In this document: piece after piece, positions 35,508 through 44,804 of the stretch | Position numbering within the stretch: the first letter of the stretch is position 1 | Layout of the letters: each line of letters opens with the position of its first letter | NCBI GenBank assembly: GCA_019262145.1 | Contig: CP076745.1 | Coordinates: 245,093-309,092 of the forward strand | Direction: 5' to 3' | Source: Candidatus Methanogranum gryphiswaldense | Lineage (GTDB): Archaea; Thermoplasmatota; Thermoplasmata; Methanomassiliicoccales; Methanomethylophilaceae | DNA length: 64,000 bases | The notes under the pieces: model-generated | What the model was told of the DNA's origin: nothing | Seen by the model: only the letters and a program-made list of their open reading frames with translations | Database searches by the model: none | Program-made: the position numbers and the translations under genes

Positions 35508-38500
35508 TTGACAAAATCAGCAATGGTTATCGGTGGAGGGATCGCAGGTATTCAAGCCTCGTTGGATCTTGCAGACAGGAACATACACGTCTATTTGGTG
35601 GAGAGACTCCCCACCATTGGAGGAACTATGTGCCGTCTGGACAAGACATTTCCAACGAACGATTGTTCTGCTTGCATCCTATCACCAAAAATGGCGGATT
35701 GTATAGGACATCCTAACATCACCACATTGACCTATCACGAGGTCATGAGCGTTAGTGGGGAGGCCGGCAACTTCAAGGTAAAAGTCTTGAAAAAGGCCAG
35801 GTACGTCGATCCAAAGTCCTGTACGGCATGCGGCGACTGTACCCAGAAGTGCCCTCAGAAGAACATTCCCGACCAGTTCGAGTACGGGCTTTCCACAAGG
35901 AGAGCAATCTACATTCCCCATGCTCAGGCAGTACCTAGGGTTGCAATCATCGACCCAGAACACTGTAAGATGATCAAGGAAGGAAAATGTGGAGTTTGCG
36001 CCAAGGTTTGTGGAAAGAAAGCAATCCACTACGATGACAAAGACGAAGTGATCGAGCTTGAGGTCGGTTCCATAATCGCAGCCGCAGGATTCCAGGTATG
36101 GGATGCTAGCATTGCGACAGAATACGGCTATGGCAGATTCAAGAATGTGGTCACAGCTCTCGAGTTCGAGAGGATGATGTGCGCATCCGGACCTGACAGA
36201 GGACACATAAAGGTCCCCTCAACAGGCGAAGAACCTAAGAAGATCGCATTCATCCAGTGCTGCGGATCCAGGTCCGAAAAGAAAGGATGGAAGAAATACT
36301 GTTCATCTGTATGTTGCATGTATGCGACCAAACAGGCAATGATCACCAAGGAACACCTTGATGTTCAGGAAGATATCTATTTTATGGATATCAGATCCTA
36401 CGGAAAGGAATTCGAAGCGTACATCCACAGAGCAGAGGATGAATACCACATCAATATGCACAGGTCATCCCGTGTAGCTAATGTGGAAGAGGATCTTGAG
36501 ACCAAAGAGCTTACGATCAACTTCACCGACAAGGAAAACAACGGCATATCTGAAACGTACGATATCGTAGTTCTCTCGATTGGACTTGCACCCCCTGAGG
36601 GCGCAGCGAAATTGGCGAGCACCCTTGGAATCTCACTCAATGAGTACGGATTCTGTAAGACAACTGTTTTCCACCCTCTAGAGACGACAAAGAAAGGAAT
36701 ATTCGTAACCGGCGCATTCGCTGCACCAAAGGACATTCCAACATCTGTCGCAGAGGCATCTGGAGCAGCGGGAAAGGCAGGAGCATACATTGTTGATGAG
36801 CACTTTATTCCATGTGCACCAAAGGTATACCCAGCAGAGAAGAATGTTGAAGGAAAGGAGCCTCGTATCGGTGTATGGGTATGTCACTGCGGTATCAATA
36901 TCGGATCTGTGGTAGATGTTCCAAATGTCACCGAATATGCAAAAGGACTTCCTAATGTCGTAATGGCTGAACAGTCCCAATATGCATGTGCGCAGGACTG
37001 CCTCGAATCAATATCGAGAGCAATCGTAGAGAAAGACCTTAACAGAGTGGTAGTCGCATCCTGTACACCAAGGACACACGAGCCTTTGTTCAGGGAGGCC
37101 TGCCGTAATGGAGGACTTAACAAATATCTCTTCAACATGGCAAATATTCGTGATCAGTGCTCGTGGATCCACATGCATTCTCATGAGGCAGCAACTGCCA
37201 AAGCGAAAGACCTTCTCAGGATGGCAATTGCAAAGACAGCATTGCTCGAACCCCTTGTTGGATCTGAGATCCCAGTTACGAATGTCGCTGCCATCATTGG
37301 TGGAGGTATCACCGGTATGACTGCAGCCCTCGATATAGCGGCTCAGGGATACCATGTCGAATTGTTCGAGAGGGAGAAGGAGCTCGGAGGATATGCACGC
37401 AACATGGTCCATAAGGAAGATGGAATTGCAGTCTCTGATTTCTTGAAGGAAACAATAAACAAAGTGAAGAACTGTCCAAAGATCAATGTCCATACTGGCG
37501 TGGTCGTAAAGGACATTCCCGGATTCGTTGGGAACTTTAAGGTTCTGACCGATGATGGAAAGGAATATCCTGTTGGTGGAGTATTATTCGCTACAGGAGC
37601 AGCACCTTACAAGCCCACCGAGTACAACTACGGCAAGGACAAGAAGGTCATGACCATCAACGAAGCAGAAAAAGAGCTTGCAGAGGGCAAGTTCTCAGGA
37701 AAAGATGTGGCTTTCATCCAGTGTGTTGGATCCAGATCGGATTCTGTAAAATACTGTTCTCGTGTCTGTTGTGCATCCGCACTGCGTGCGGCCATTCAGA
37801 TGAAAATGAAGAACCCGACCGTCAATGTGACCATCATTCACAAGGACATTAGGACATATGGATTCCGTGAGGAGCTTTACAACAAAGCGTGTCAGCTCGG
37901 TGTCAAATTCTTAAGGTACTGTGTAGATGACAAGCTCCCAGAGTATTCGGGTCACGTTGTCAAGGCTCATGATGTGATCTTGGGTCAGGATGTTGAGATC
38001 CATGTTGATACACTTGTTCTATCTATCGGTATCACACCTCTCCGTGAGGAGAAGGAGTGTCTTGCGAAGATGGTGAAGGTCCCGATCAGCAAGGACGGAT
38101 TCTTCTTCGAGGCTCACCAGAAACTAAGGCCTGTAGATTTCGCTACAGAAGGTGTATACGTTGCAGGTGCAGCACACTGGCCTAAATTCATGGATGAATG
38201 CATCGCACAGGCATCTGGAGCTGCGGCAAGGATGTTGACCGTAATATCCAAGGATAAGATCATCTCCGACGGTATCATCGCAGTGTCCAACCACGATATC
38301 TGTGATGGATGCGGTGTCTGTGAGGGATGTTGCGACTACAATGCAATAACCATCGACATAGACCCTGTTTCCGGAAGGTTGAAGAGTAATGTCAATCCTG
38401 GACTTTGCAAAGGCTGCGGATGCTGTGTAGCATCATGTCCTGCCGGTGCAATGGAGCAAAGAGGATTCAGGAGCAAGCAGATTATCGCAGAGATAGATGC

Positions 38501-38531
38501 ACTTCTTGATTTCCCAGTAGGAGGAGAGTGA
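35508..38531 (+). CDS. hdrA: Heterodisulfide reductase subunit A, composite tandem form
   Basis: 1007 residues, far longer than ordinary HdrA (about 650). First half (1-445): FAD-binding VIGGGIAGIQ at the N-terminus, inserted ferredoxin motifs CTACGDCTQKC (near 105) and CGVCAKVC (near 161), and FIQCCGSRSEKKG...YCSSVCC. Second half: HdrA N-domain (WVCHCGINIG near 458; VVASCTPRTHEPLF), a second FAD site AAIIGGGITG near 594, FIQCVGSRSD...YCSRVCC, and two C-terminal [4Fe-4S] motifs (near 932 and 967). The halves resemble QmoA and QmoB/HdrA. Bifurcates electrons from H2 (via Mvh) to ferredoxin and CoM-S-S-CoB with HdrBC, which are not in this window. TTG start with GGAGG. Confidence 0.93.
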   Translation: MTKSAMVIGGGIAGIQASLDLADRNIHVYLVERLPTIGGTMCRLDKTFPTNDCSACILSPKMADCIGHPNITTLTYHEVMSVSGEAGNFKVKVLKKARYVDPKSCTACGDCTQKCPQKNIPDQFEYGLSTRRAIYIPHAQAVPRVAIIDPEHCKMIKEGKCGVCAKVCGKKAIHYDDKDEVIELEVGSIIAAAGFQVWDASIATEYGYGRFKNVVTALEFERMMCASGPDRGHIKVPSTGEEPKKIAFIQCCGSRSEKKGWKKYCSSVCCMYATKQAMITKEHLDVQEDIYFMDIRSYGKEFEAYIHRAEDEYHINMHRSSRVANVEEDLETKELTINFTDKENNGISETYDIVVLSIGLAPPEGAAKLASTLGISLNEYGFCKTTVFHPLETTKKGIFVTGAFAAPKDIPTSVAEASGAAGKAGAYIVDEHFIPCAPKVYPAEKNVEGKEPRIGVWVCHCGINIGSVVDVPNVTEYAKGLPNVVMAEQSQYACAQDCLESISRAIVEKDLNRVVVASCTPRTHEPLFREACRNGGLNKYLFNMANIRDQCSWIHMHSHEAATAKAKDLLRMAIAKTALLEPLVGSEIPVTNVAAIIGGGITGMTAALDIAAQGYHVELFEREKELGGYARNMVHKEDGIAVSDFLKETINKVKNCPKINVHTGVVVKDIPGFVGNFKVLTDDGKEYPVGGVLFATGAAPYKPTEYNYGKDKKVMTINEAEKELAEGKFSGKDVAFIQCVGSRSDSVKYCSRVCCASALRAAIQMKMKNPTVNVTIIHKDIRTYGFREELYNKACQLGVKFLRYCVDDKLPEYSGHVVKAHDVILGQDVEIHVDTLVLSIGITPLREEKECLAKMVKVPISKDGFFFEAHQKLRPVDFATEGVYVAGAAHWPKFMDECIAQASGAAARMLTVISKDKIISDGIIAVSNHDICDGCGVCEGCCDYNAITIDIDPVSGRLKSNVNPGLCKGCGCCVASCPAGAMEQRGFRSKQIIAEIDALLDFPVGGE

Positions 38532-38536
38532 TTATA

Positions 38537-38953
38537 ATGGCAGATTTTGAACCTAGAATAGTAACGTTCTGTTGCAACTGGTGTTCATATGCGGGAGCAG
38601 ATGGTGCCGGGGTTGGAAGACTTCAGATGCCACCGAACTTCCGTATAATAAGGACAATGTGCAGTGCAAGGGTAGATCCTGAGTTCGTTCTCAGGGCCTT
38701 CTCGAAAGGAGCGGACGGCGTGATCATCCTAGGATGTCACCCCGCAGACTGCCACTACATAGGCGGAAACTACAGGGCAAGAAGGAGGATCGCACTCCTG
38801 AGGATGGTCCTAGAGCAGTACGGATTCGATTCCAAGAGATTGAGGCTCGAGTGGGTCTCAGCTTCTGAAGGAGAGAAATTCCAGAAGACGATGACTGAAT
38901 TCATAGACACCATAAAGGCGCTCGGACCTACACCCCTCAAGGAGGTGCAGTGA
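38537..38953 (+). CDS. mvhD: F420-non-reducing hydrogenase iron-sulfur subunit MvhD
   Basis: About 138 residues from the ATG; GTG three codons earlier overlaps the hdrA stop but sits on the ribosome site. FCCNWCSYAGADGAG, RTMCSARVDPEFVLRAF and LGCHPADCHYIGGNYRARRR supply the cysteines of its [2Fe-2S] cluster. It passes electrons from the MvhAG hydrogenase to HdrA. GGAGGAG precedes the start; TGATG overlap with mvhG. Confidence 0.96.
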   Translation: MADFEPRIVTFCCNWCSYAGADGAGVGRLQMPPNFRIIRTMCSARVDPEFVLRAFSKGADGVIILGCHPADCHYIGGNYRARRRIALLRMVLEQYGFDSKRLRLEWVSASEGEKFQKTMTEFIDTIKALGPTPLKEVQ

Positions 38954-40212
38954 TGTCATTCTTCGACAGATTCAAGAGCAAAGATAAGGAAAAGCATGTC
39001 GAGGCTGAGAAGCCCAAGCACGCAGAAACTGACAAGCACAAGGCAAATGAGTGTTGCTGTGGAGCAAAGAAGAACGAGAAGTCTGCAGCACCCGCATGCA
39101 AAACAAAGACCGCTGAGTCGGTTGCAGCAAATTACATGCCTGCAGCAGATCTCGGAGAACTCCTTCCAGGAGCACCCCCGAACGGAAAGATCAAGCTAGC
39201 GATCTATTGGGCAGCGGCCTGCGGTGGATGCGACGTTTCGATCCTGGATACCAATGAGAGGATCCTTACCATAGGCGATATGGCAGACATAGTGATGTGG
39301 CCTGTTGCAGCTGACGGAAAGGAGAAGGATATTGAAGCCATGAAGGACGGTTCCATCACGGTCTCGATAATCTCCGGAGCGATCAGAAACTCTGAGAACG
39401 AGCATATGGTCAAACTCCTCAGGAAGAAGTCCTTGATCGTCGTATCTTACGGATCGTGCGCATGTTTCGGCGGATCGCCTGCACTTGCGAACTTGGTTCC
39501 CGGTGGAAGCAAAGAGATATTGAACTACGTTTATACGAAGACCCCCAGTACCGCAAACTTCCAGAAGGATTACCATCCGAAAGCGCCTGTCATGCCTCAG
39601 ACGTCCTACAAGGCACCTGAGGGAGAGCTCACATTGCCAGTCCTGTACGATAGAGTAAGGACTCTCGACCAGACGATCGATGTGGACTACTTTGTTCCGG
39701 GATGCCCTCCTATGCAGGAGACTATATCTCAGCTTCTCAAAGCAGTTGTGGACTTCGCGTATCACGGAATCGCTCTACCCCCCAAGGGAACAGAGATCGG
39801 TGTAACGAAGAGTTCTCTCTGCGATCAGTGCCCCAGGCACAAGGAGTTCAGAAGGATAACCGTGATCAAAGAACCATACCAGGTCAATGTTGATCCGGAT
39901 CTTTGTCTTATGGATCAGGGAATTCTTTGCCTCGGACCAGCAACGGTCGGAGGATGCAATGCAAAATGTACACGTGCTGGACAACCTTGCCGTGGATGCT
40001 ACGGCCCCACAGCAGAGGTTCAGGAGCACGGAGCAAGCGCACTCACAGCAGTCGCTTCGCTGTTCCCCATCCTTGAGGATGACGGAATTATCGGCGAGGA
40101 CAAGATCATCGACATCATGAGCACCATAAAGGATCCTCTTGGATACTTCTACGCGTTCACGATGGCCAAATCGTTGATCAAGACCGCCGTCAATGAAAAA
40201 GGAGGTCAGTAA
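38953..40212 (+). CDS. mvhG: F420-non-reducing hydrogenase small subunit MvhG
   Basis: 419 residues. The NiFe small-subunit core begins at LAIYWAAACGGCDVSILD near residue 82, with SYGSCACFGGSPALANLV, VPGCPPMQETI and later CLGPATVGGCNAKCTRAGQPCRGCYGP binding the proximal, medial and distal [4Fe-4S] clusters. Unusual: about 78 residues precede the core, rich in Lys/Glu/His with a CCCG cluster (residues near 35). GGAGGTG lies upstream, so the extension is really translated. It relays electrons from the NiFe site to MvhD. Confidence 0.95.
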   Translation: MSFFDRFKSKDKEKHVEAEKPKHAETDKHKANECCCGAKKNEKSAAPACKTKTAESVAANYMPAADLGELLPGAPPNGKIKLAIYWAAACGGCDVSILDTNERILTIGDMADIVMWPVAADGKEKDIEAMKDGSITVSIISGAIRNSENEHMVKLLRKKSLIVVSYGSCACFGGSPALANLVPGGSKEILNYVYTKTPSTANFQKDYHPKAPVMPQTSYKAPEGELTLPVLYDRVRTLDQTIDVDYFVPGCPPMQETISQLLKAVVDFAYHGIALPPKGTEIGVTKSSLCDQCPRHKEFRRITVIKEPYQVNVDPDLCLMDQGILCLGPATVGGCNAKCTRAGQPCRGCYGPTAEVQEHGASALTAVASLFPILEDDGIIGEDKIIDIMSTIKDPLGYFYAFTMAKSLIKTAVNEKGGQ

Positions 40213-41730
40213 ATGGCCGGACCTATCATTTGGGATGACAAGCATAAAGTAACCACCAACAGGGTCGAGATCGACCCCATCACCCGTCTCGAGGGACATG
40301 GAAAGATAGAGATCTTCCTCGACGACAAGGGAGACGTTAAGAACGCATATTGGCAGGTTCCCGAGGTCAGAGGATTCGAGAGATTCTGTATCGGAAGAAG
40401 GGTAACAGAGCTTAACCAGATAACGGCTAGGCTTTGTGGTGTCTGCCCCGGCGCACACCACCTTGCTTCCACCAAGGCCATCGACGGATGTTATAATGCC
40501 AAGCCTACCGAGGCAGCATTCCACATCAGAGATACGTTCTACCATGCACACTTCGTGCACAGCCACATTGCGCATTTCTACGCATTGGCTGCACCCGATT
40601 TCGTGTGCGGACCTGCTGCACCCGCAGCAGAGAGGAACGTTCTCGGCGTAGTTGCACGTGTCGGGCTCGAGCTTGGAGGAGCAGTCCTCAAAGCACGTGC
40701 CGAGGCTCAGAAGATCCAGGCGATCATCGGCGGAAAGGCAACACATCCAGTAATGGGTGTTCCTGGCGGAGTATCCAAGGCTATCTCGAAAGAGGAGCAG
40801 AAGGAGATCCAGGGATACGCAGATAACCTGGTGGCATTCGGAGAGACCTCTATGAAGGTCCTCGAGGATGTGGTCCTCAAGAACAAGGAATATGTCGACA
40901 TAATAGCCAACAAGGACCTGTTCTACAATGAGACATACCACATGGGACTTGTGAACAGCAAGAACCAGCTCGAGTTCCATGACGGACTTGTGAGAGTAGT
41001 TGACAACGACAGAAAGGAACATGACAAGTATGACCCGAAGAACTACCTCGACCATATCGGAGAGGCAGTCGAACCATGGTCCTATGAGAAGTTCCCCTAT
41101 TTGAGAAAACCCGGATACAAGGGACTCGTCGACGGAATGGACAGCGGTATGTACCGTGCGTCACCTCTGTCCAGGCTCAATGTGTGCGAGAGTATATCCA
41201 CACCTAAGGCACAGGCAGAACTCGTAAAGTACAGAGACTTCTTCAAGAGCGTAGGCGTACCAGGATCTGTCCAGTTCACACTGGCCACACACTGGGCAAG
41301 AGTCATAGAGCTGTTGTACTCGGCAGAGAAATTGCACGAGGATGCATACAGCGATAAGCTCATTGATGCTAACATCAAGCAGTACGATCTTGTTCCTGGA
41401 GGACGCGGTGTAGGTTGTGTAGAGGCTCCCAGAGGAACCCTTACACACGACTACACATGTGATGAAGATGGAATCGTCACCGCTTGTAACCTGGTTGTTG
41501 GAACTACCAACAACAATGGCCCCATCAATATGGATGTTGCCAAGGTTGCAAAAGGCCTGATCCACAACTTCGAGGTCTCCCCCGGTCTCCTTAACATGGT
41601 CGAGATGGCATTCCGTGCATATGACCCATGCAACTCCTGTGCAACACACAGCTTGCCTGGTCAGATGCCCCTTGAGGCAGTCATCAGATACAATGATGGT
41701 GACGTCTTCGAGACACTCAAACAGAACTGA
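40213..41730 (+). CDS. mvhA: F420-non-reducing hydrogenase large subunit MvhA (NiFe)
   Basis: 505 residues. Nickel ligands: RLCGVCPGAHH near residue 75 and DPCNSCATH near the C-terminus, leaving a short tail (about 25 residues) that a maturation protease may or may not remove. DPITRLEGHGKIEIF is the N-terminal family motif. Splits H2 for heterodisulfide reduction. Starts 1 nt after mvhG with GGAGG upstream; a T-rich hairpin terminator follows. Confidence 0.97.
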   Translation: MAGPIIWDDKHKVTTNRVEIDPITRLEGHGKIEIFLDDKGDVKNAYWQVPEVRGFERFCIGRRVTELNQITARLCGVCPGAHHLASTKAIDGCYNAKPTEAAFHIRDTFYHAHFVHSHIAHFYALAAPDFVCGPAAPAAERNVLGVVARVGLELGGAVLKARAEAQKIQAIIGGKATHPVMGVPGGVSKAISKEEQKEIQGYADNLVAFGETSMKVLEDVVLKNKEYVDIIANKDLFYNETYHMGLVNSKNQLEFHDGLVRVVDNDRKEHDKYDPKNYLDHIGEAVEPWSYEKFPYLRKPGYKGLVDGMDSGMYRASPLSRLNVCESISTPKAQAELVKYRDFFKSVGVPGSVQFTLATHWARVIELLYSAEKLHEDAYSDKLIDANIKQYDLVPGGRGVGCVEAPRGTLTHDYTCDEDGIVTACNLVVGTTNNNGPINMDVAKVAKGLIHNFEVSPGLLNMVEMAFRAYDPCNSCATHSLPGQMPLEAVIRYNDGDVFETLKQN

Positions 41731-41740
41731 ATGCAAAAAC

Positions 41741-41774
41741 GAGGGGTAACCCCCCTCTTATAATTTTTATTTTT
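41741..41774 (+). terminator. Terminator of the hdrA-mvhDGA operon
   Basis: GAGGGG/CCCCTC stem with a 5-nt loop (41741-41757) followed by a T-rich tract (41762-41774), ten bases after the mvhA stop. The convergent phosphoesterase gene ends just beyond. Confidence 0.75.
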
Positions 41775-41781
41775 CAAAATA

Positions 41782-42567
41782 TTAGTCTGTTTTTGGGCAA
41801 TTCTTCCATTTTGAAGTATCTTTACCTTTGATCATGAGGTCAGAACGTTTTCCAAGATTGATCCCATCTAAAAGATGAATGCTGGCACTGTCAAGATCAA
41901 CAATCTCGCTATTAAGTATCGGTCCGAGTAATGGTTCATTGATTATATTTACCGGTGAACCGCCTAGCATGCGATTGAATGCAGGTACAATAATGAATTC
42001 CTTAGGAACGTTATCGAATCTATCACTGTGCACATCTTGTTTGAATTTTCCTCTGACCCAGCAAGGTTCAGATGTTTGTTTTCCGACACCGTCTCTGAAC
42101 ATGACCGAGGGGTGAGTATGTCCCATCACAAGTGTATCTGCGGACATGACATCTTTGGATGGCCACGTATGTCCATGAATAAATCCAACGTCCATTATTT
42201 TCAGTCCAGATGCAGGTCGGATATTGACACGGCCTGGTAAGAATTCTTCGAGGTTCGTGTCATGGTTACCTCTGACCACATCAATGGAATCAAATTGTTC
42301 CAGCAGTCTTTCAAAGAATAATGGTATTTCTTTGTATTCTTGTTTTGTAGAACCGGGAACGGAGTCTTTAATGTCACCAATAATAACGATCCTGGAACAT
42401 TTGTTATTCGTGGCCTCCATTATACTGTCAAACATATCGTCTGTGCGAGATACGATATGGAATCCTTTCTTTCTGAGATGCGATTCCAAACCAATATGCA
42501 AGTCGGTAATGATAAGATACTCATCTGCACGAAGAGCAGGTATACCTGGGACCGGTTGAAGGTCCAT
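41782..42567 (-). CDS. SbcD/Mre11-related metallophosphoesterase
   Basis: 261 residues from ATG with AGGTGA upstream (the longer frame lies within the neighbouring gene). Calcineurin-like motifs: LIITDLHIGLE (DxH), VIIGDIKDS (GDxxD), VVRGNHDTNLEEF (GNHD), FIHGHTWP and VMGHTHPS (GHTH). Matches the small archaeal SbcD-related phosphoesterase family, distinct from Mre11 of the Mre11-Rad50 nuclease. Substrate unknown. Follows nnrD by about 4 nt. Confidence 0.85.
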   Translation of the reverse strand: MDLQPVPGIPALRADEYLIITDLHIGLESHLRKKGFHIVSRTDDMFDSIMEATNNKCSRIVIIGDIKDSVPGSTKQEYKEIPLFFERLLEQFDSIDVVRGNHDTNLEEFLPGRVNIRPASGLKIMDVGFIHGHTWPSKDVMSADTLVMGHTHPSVMFRDGVGKQTSEPCWVRGKFKQDVHSDRFDNVPKEFIIVPAFNRMLGGSPVNIINEPLLGPILNSEIVDLDSASIHLLDGINLGKRSDLMIKGKDTSKWKNCPKTD

Positions 42568-42571
42568 ACTT

Positions 42572-43975
42572 TCACCTGAGTTCCTTTGCAAGGACGGTGG
42601 GGATTTTTTCAATAATATCTGTGGCGATAAGGCCATAGGATTTTTTCTTGAAAGCACAGTCTCCGGCCCTTCCAGAGATGTATGCACCAAGACAAGCAGC
42701 ATCAAAGGCTGACATTTTTTTCGCTAAGAGACCTGCTATTATTCCGGCAAGTACATCTCCTGTACCCGCACTGGTCATTCCAGGATTTCCAGTGTTGTTA
42801 AATCTTATCTTTTCACCATTCGAGATGATATCGGTGGATCCTTTTAGCAGTACGGTTGTGTTAGTTTCTTTTGCTTTTAGGCACACATATTTTGCAGGAT
42901 CACTTCCGATGGTTCCGCCAAGTCTAAGGAACTCTCCAGTGTGAGGGGTCAGTACTATGGGGGTTCCATTGCTGTGAAAGTTCTTGCCCAATGCGTTCAA
43001 TCCGTCAGCGTCTATGACCATGGGGGCCTTACAGGAATTTACGAAATCATTAACAGCTTCTATAGTGAGATCATCCGTGCCTAAGCCTGGACCGATAAGT
43101 ACTGCATCGCAGGATTCACTGAGTTCCAGTAATTTTTTTACATGTCCTGGTGCCAGTATGTTACCTTTGAGTTCAGTTAAGATGAGAACGGGAGAGAATG
43201 AAGCTATTGTAGGATAACTGCAAGAAGGTGTTGCGACCTTTACTATGTCTGTACCAACGCGCATTGCCGCCATTGCCGCCATTGCCGGTGCACCAAAATA
43301 AGGACCACCGCCTATCACGAGCAAGGTTCCACCGCATCCTTTATGACTGTCTTTGGCAGGTATAGGATATCTGAGCATATCTCCAGGACCGACATTTTTT
43401 ATTGCTTCTGTGGGAACTCCGATGTCTCTTACGATGATCTCTCCGGAATTTTCGGGCGTCATCCCATCTTTTATGTCATGTAGCGCTAAGGTTAATTTGG
43501 GTTTAATTGCATGATCTGTACCAAGTCCAGATGGTACATCTATGGAGATTATGTCTCCTTTGAAACCATTCATGGCATTAACATATGATACGTACGGTTC
43601 TTTCAATTCACCTGTAAGTCCGGTGCCCAATGCGCAATCTACAATGACATCATAGTCTTCTAATCTGGCTGAAAAAAAATCCAATTTAGGGCATTTCAAT
43701 TTGGAATATTGTTCGAACGCTTCTCTGCTGTTTATTATAGAAGTTGGAGAGATTATTAGAATCGTAACGTCAGCATGTGAAAGAATATTGGCCGCGGTGT
43801 ATCCGTCACCGCCGTTATTTCCTTTTCCGCATGCAAAAGCTATTCTTTTATTCGAATACCTGGTTCTGATAATGTCTGCAATTGCTTGTCCTGCGTGAGT
43901 CATCAATGATGCTCTGGTAATTCCCAATGCTTCGGAATTGGCATCCATTACTTTGGAGTCCAATGAAGATATCAT
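42572..43975 (-). CDS. nnrD: Bifunctional NAD(P)HX epimerase / dehydratase
   Basis: 467 residues. N-terminal YjeF_N epimerase (AFACGKGNNGGDGYTAANIL, VDCALGTGLTGEL, SIDVPSGLGTD) and C-terminal ADP-dependent dehydratase (PGLGTDDLTIEAV, VIDADGLNALG, LTPHTGEFLRL, NPGMTSAGTGDVLAGIIAGLLA). Repairs hydrated NADH and NADPH. Ends just before the phosphoesterase and begins after SRP19 on the same strand. Confidence 0.95.
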   Translation of the reverse strand: MISSLDSKVMDANSEALGITRASLMTHAGQAIADIIRTRYSNKRIAFACGKGNNGGDGYTAANILSHADVTILIISPTSIINSREAFEQYSKLKCPKLDFFSARLEDYDVIVDCALGTGLTGELKEPYVSYVNAMNGFKGDIISIDVPSGLGTDHAIKPKLTLALHDIKDGMTPENSGEIIVRDIGVPTEAIKNVGPGDMLRYPIPAKDSHKGCGGTLLVIGGGPYFGAPAMAAMAAMRVGTDIVKVATPSCSYPTIASFSPVLILTELKGNILAPGHVKKLLELSESCDAVLIGPGLGTDDLTIEAVNDFVNSCKAPMVIDADGLNALGKNFHSNGTPIVLTPHTGEFLRLGGTIGSDPAKYVCLKAKETNTTVLLKGSTDIISNGEKIRFNNTGNPGMTSAGTGDVLAGIIAGLLAKKMSAFDAACLGAYISGRAGDCAFKKKSYGLIATDIIEKIPTVLAKELR

Positions 43976-43987
43976 AAAATCACAACC

Positions 43988-44281
43988 TTATTTTTGATTC
44001 TTAACCAAGACCTCTCCAATTTTAGGAATGAGCTCTGTCTTAGATAATTTTCCACGTTCTACACGAACACATCCACATTTTGCTGTCCAGTTTGAAGGAT
44101 ATGCTTTATTTTCAAGGACTTTGTATTCCAGATCAAGTATCAATGCCCCTTTGGCAATCAAATCTAGTTGTGGATTTTTTACACAAAGATTCTTTGGAAG
44201 TTTTCTTCCTTCGGAGCGGGTACGATCAATATCGAAATATTCCGGCCAAAGTGTGATTGCCGTGTCCTCATCGTATGTCAT
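43988..44281 (-). CDS. srp19: Signal recognition particle 19 kDa protein
   Basis: 97 residues. TLWPEYFDIDRTRSEGRKLPKNLCVKNPQL is the SRP19 signature that contacts helices 6 and 8 of 7S RNA, preparing SRP54 binding for membrane protein targeting. TTATACC about 30 nt before the ATG predicts a leaderless start. Confidence 0.95.
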   Translation of the reverse strand: MTYDEDTAITLWPEYFDIDRTRSEGRKLPKNLCVKNPQLDLIAKGALILDLEYKVLENKAYPSNWTAKCGCVRVERGKLSKTELIPKIGEVLVKNQK

Positions 44282-44337
44282 GATATCGGTGTGGTATGGA
44301 CGACGTGGTATAAGAATTTGTCAAAAATAATCGTAAG

Positions 44338-44359
44338 TTCCGGGCCATGAGGCCCGGAA
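44338..44359 (-). terminator. Terminator after S8e
   Basis: Perfect 9-bp stem TTCCGGGCC/GGCCCGGAA with a 4-base loop, eight bases after the S8e stop on the minus strand, followed by a T-containing tract. Confidence 0.75.
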
Positions 44360-44366
44360 TGAAAAA

Positions 44367-44750
44367 TCAGTTCTCGATTAGAATGGCGTTAACTGCACCA
44401 CACTGTCCAGGCCTGGATGTCACGATTGCATTTCCGAGGTCTGTTGTGATGAGAGCACCCTTGTTGAGGATGTTACGCTGAACGTAGTTAGGGTCGGCAG
44501 GATTTCCTTTGACATTGAGTATCTTTGTCTTCTGGACCTTGTTGGTCTTCTTATCAAGGACATTTGCGTATTCTGCAAGGAGCATTCCAACCTTCGAGTT
44601 GCCACCCATTCCGCGGTACTGTTTGAGGGACTGTTTTCCCATCTTTGTGTACTGCTTCTCTCTGCTAATCTCGAATTTTCTCTTCCCTCTGCTGGCGACA
44701 AGTCTGCCTCCAGTGGGCTTTCTGTTGGACCTTCCCTGGTGTAGTGCCAT
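44367..44750 (-). CDS. rps8e: 30S ribosomal protein S8e
   Basis: 127 residues starting MALHQGRSNRKPTGGRL, the family opening. NVKGNPADPNYVQRNILNKGALITTDLG and the C-terminal SRPGQCGAVNAILIEN are typical. A TATA-like TTTAAATATAG lies about 30 nt upstream. Own terminator follows. Confidence 0.96.
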   Translation of the reverse strand: MALHQGRSNRKPTGGRLVASRGKRKFEISREKQYTKMGKQSLKQYRGMGGNSKVGMLLAEYANVLDKKTNKVQKTKILNVKGNPADPNYVQRNILNKGALITTDLGNAIVTSRPGQCGAVNAILIEN

Positions 44751-44804
44751 TTTAATCGAACCCACTAATCATGGTTCTATATTTAAAGATTTCCAGTTTT
44801 TTGG

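Noticed and set aside
39775-41055. 426-codon minus-strand open frame across mvhG/mvhA
   Set aside because: Lies antisense to two unmistakable hydrogenase genes; length comes from their codon bias.
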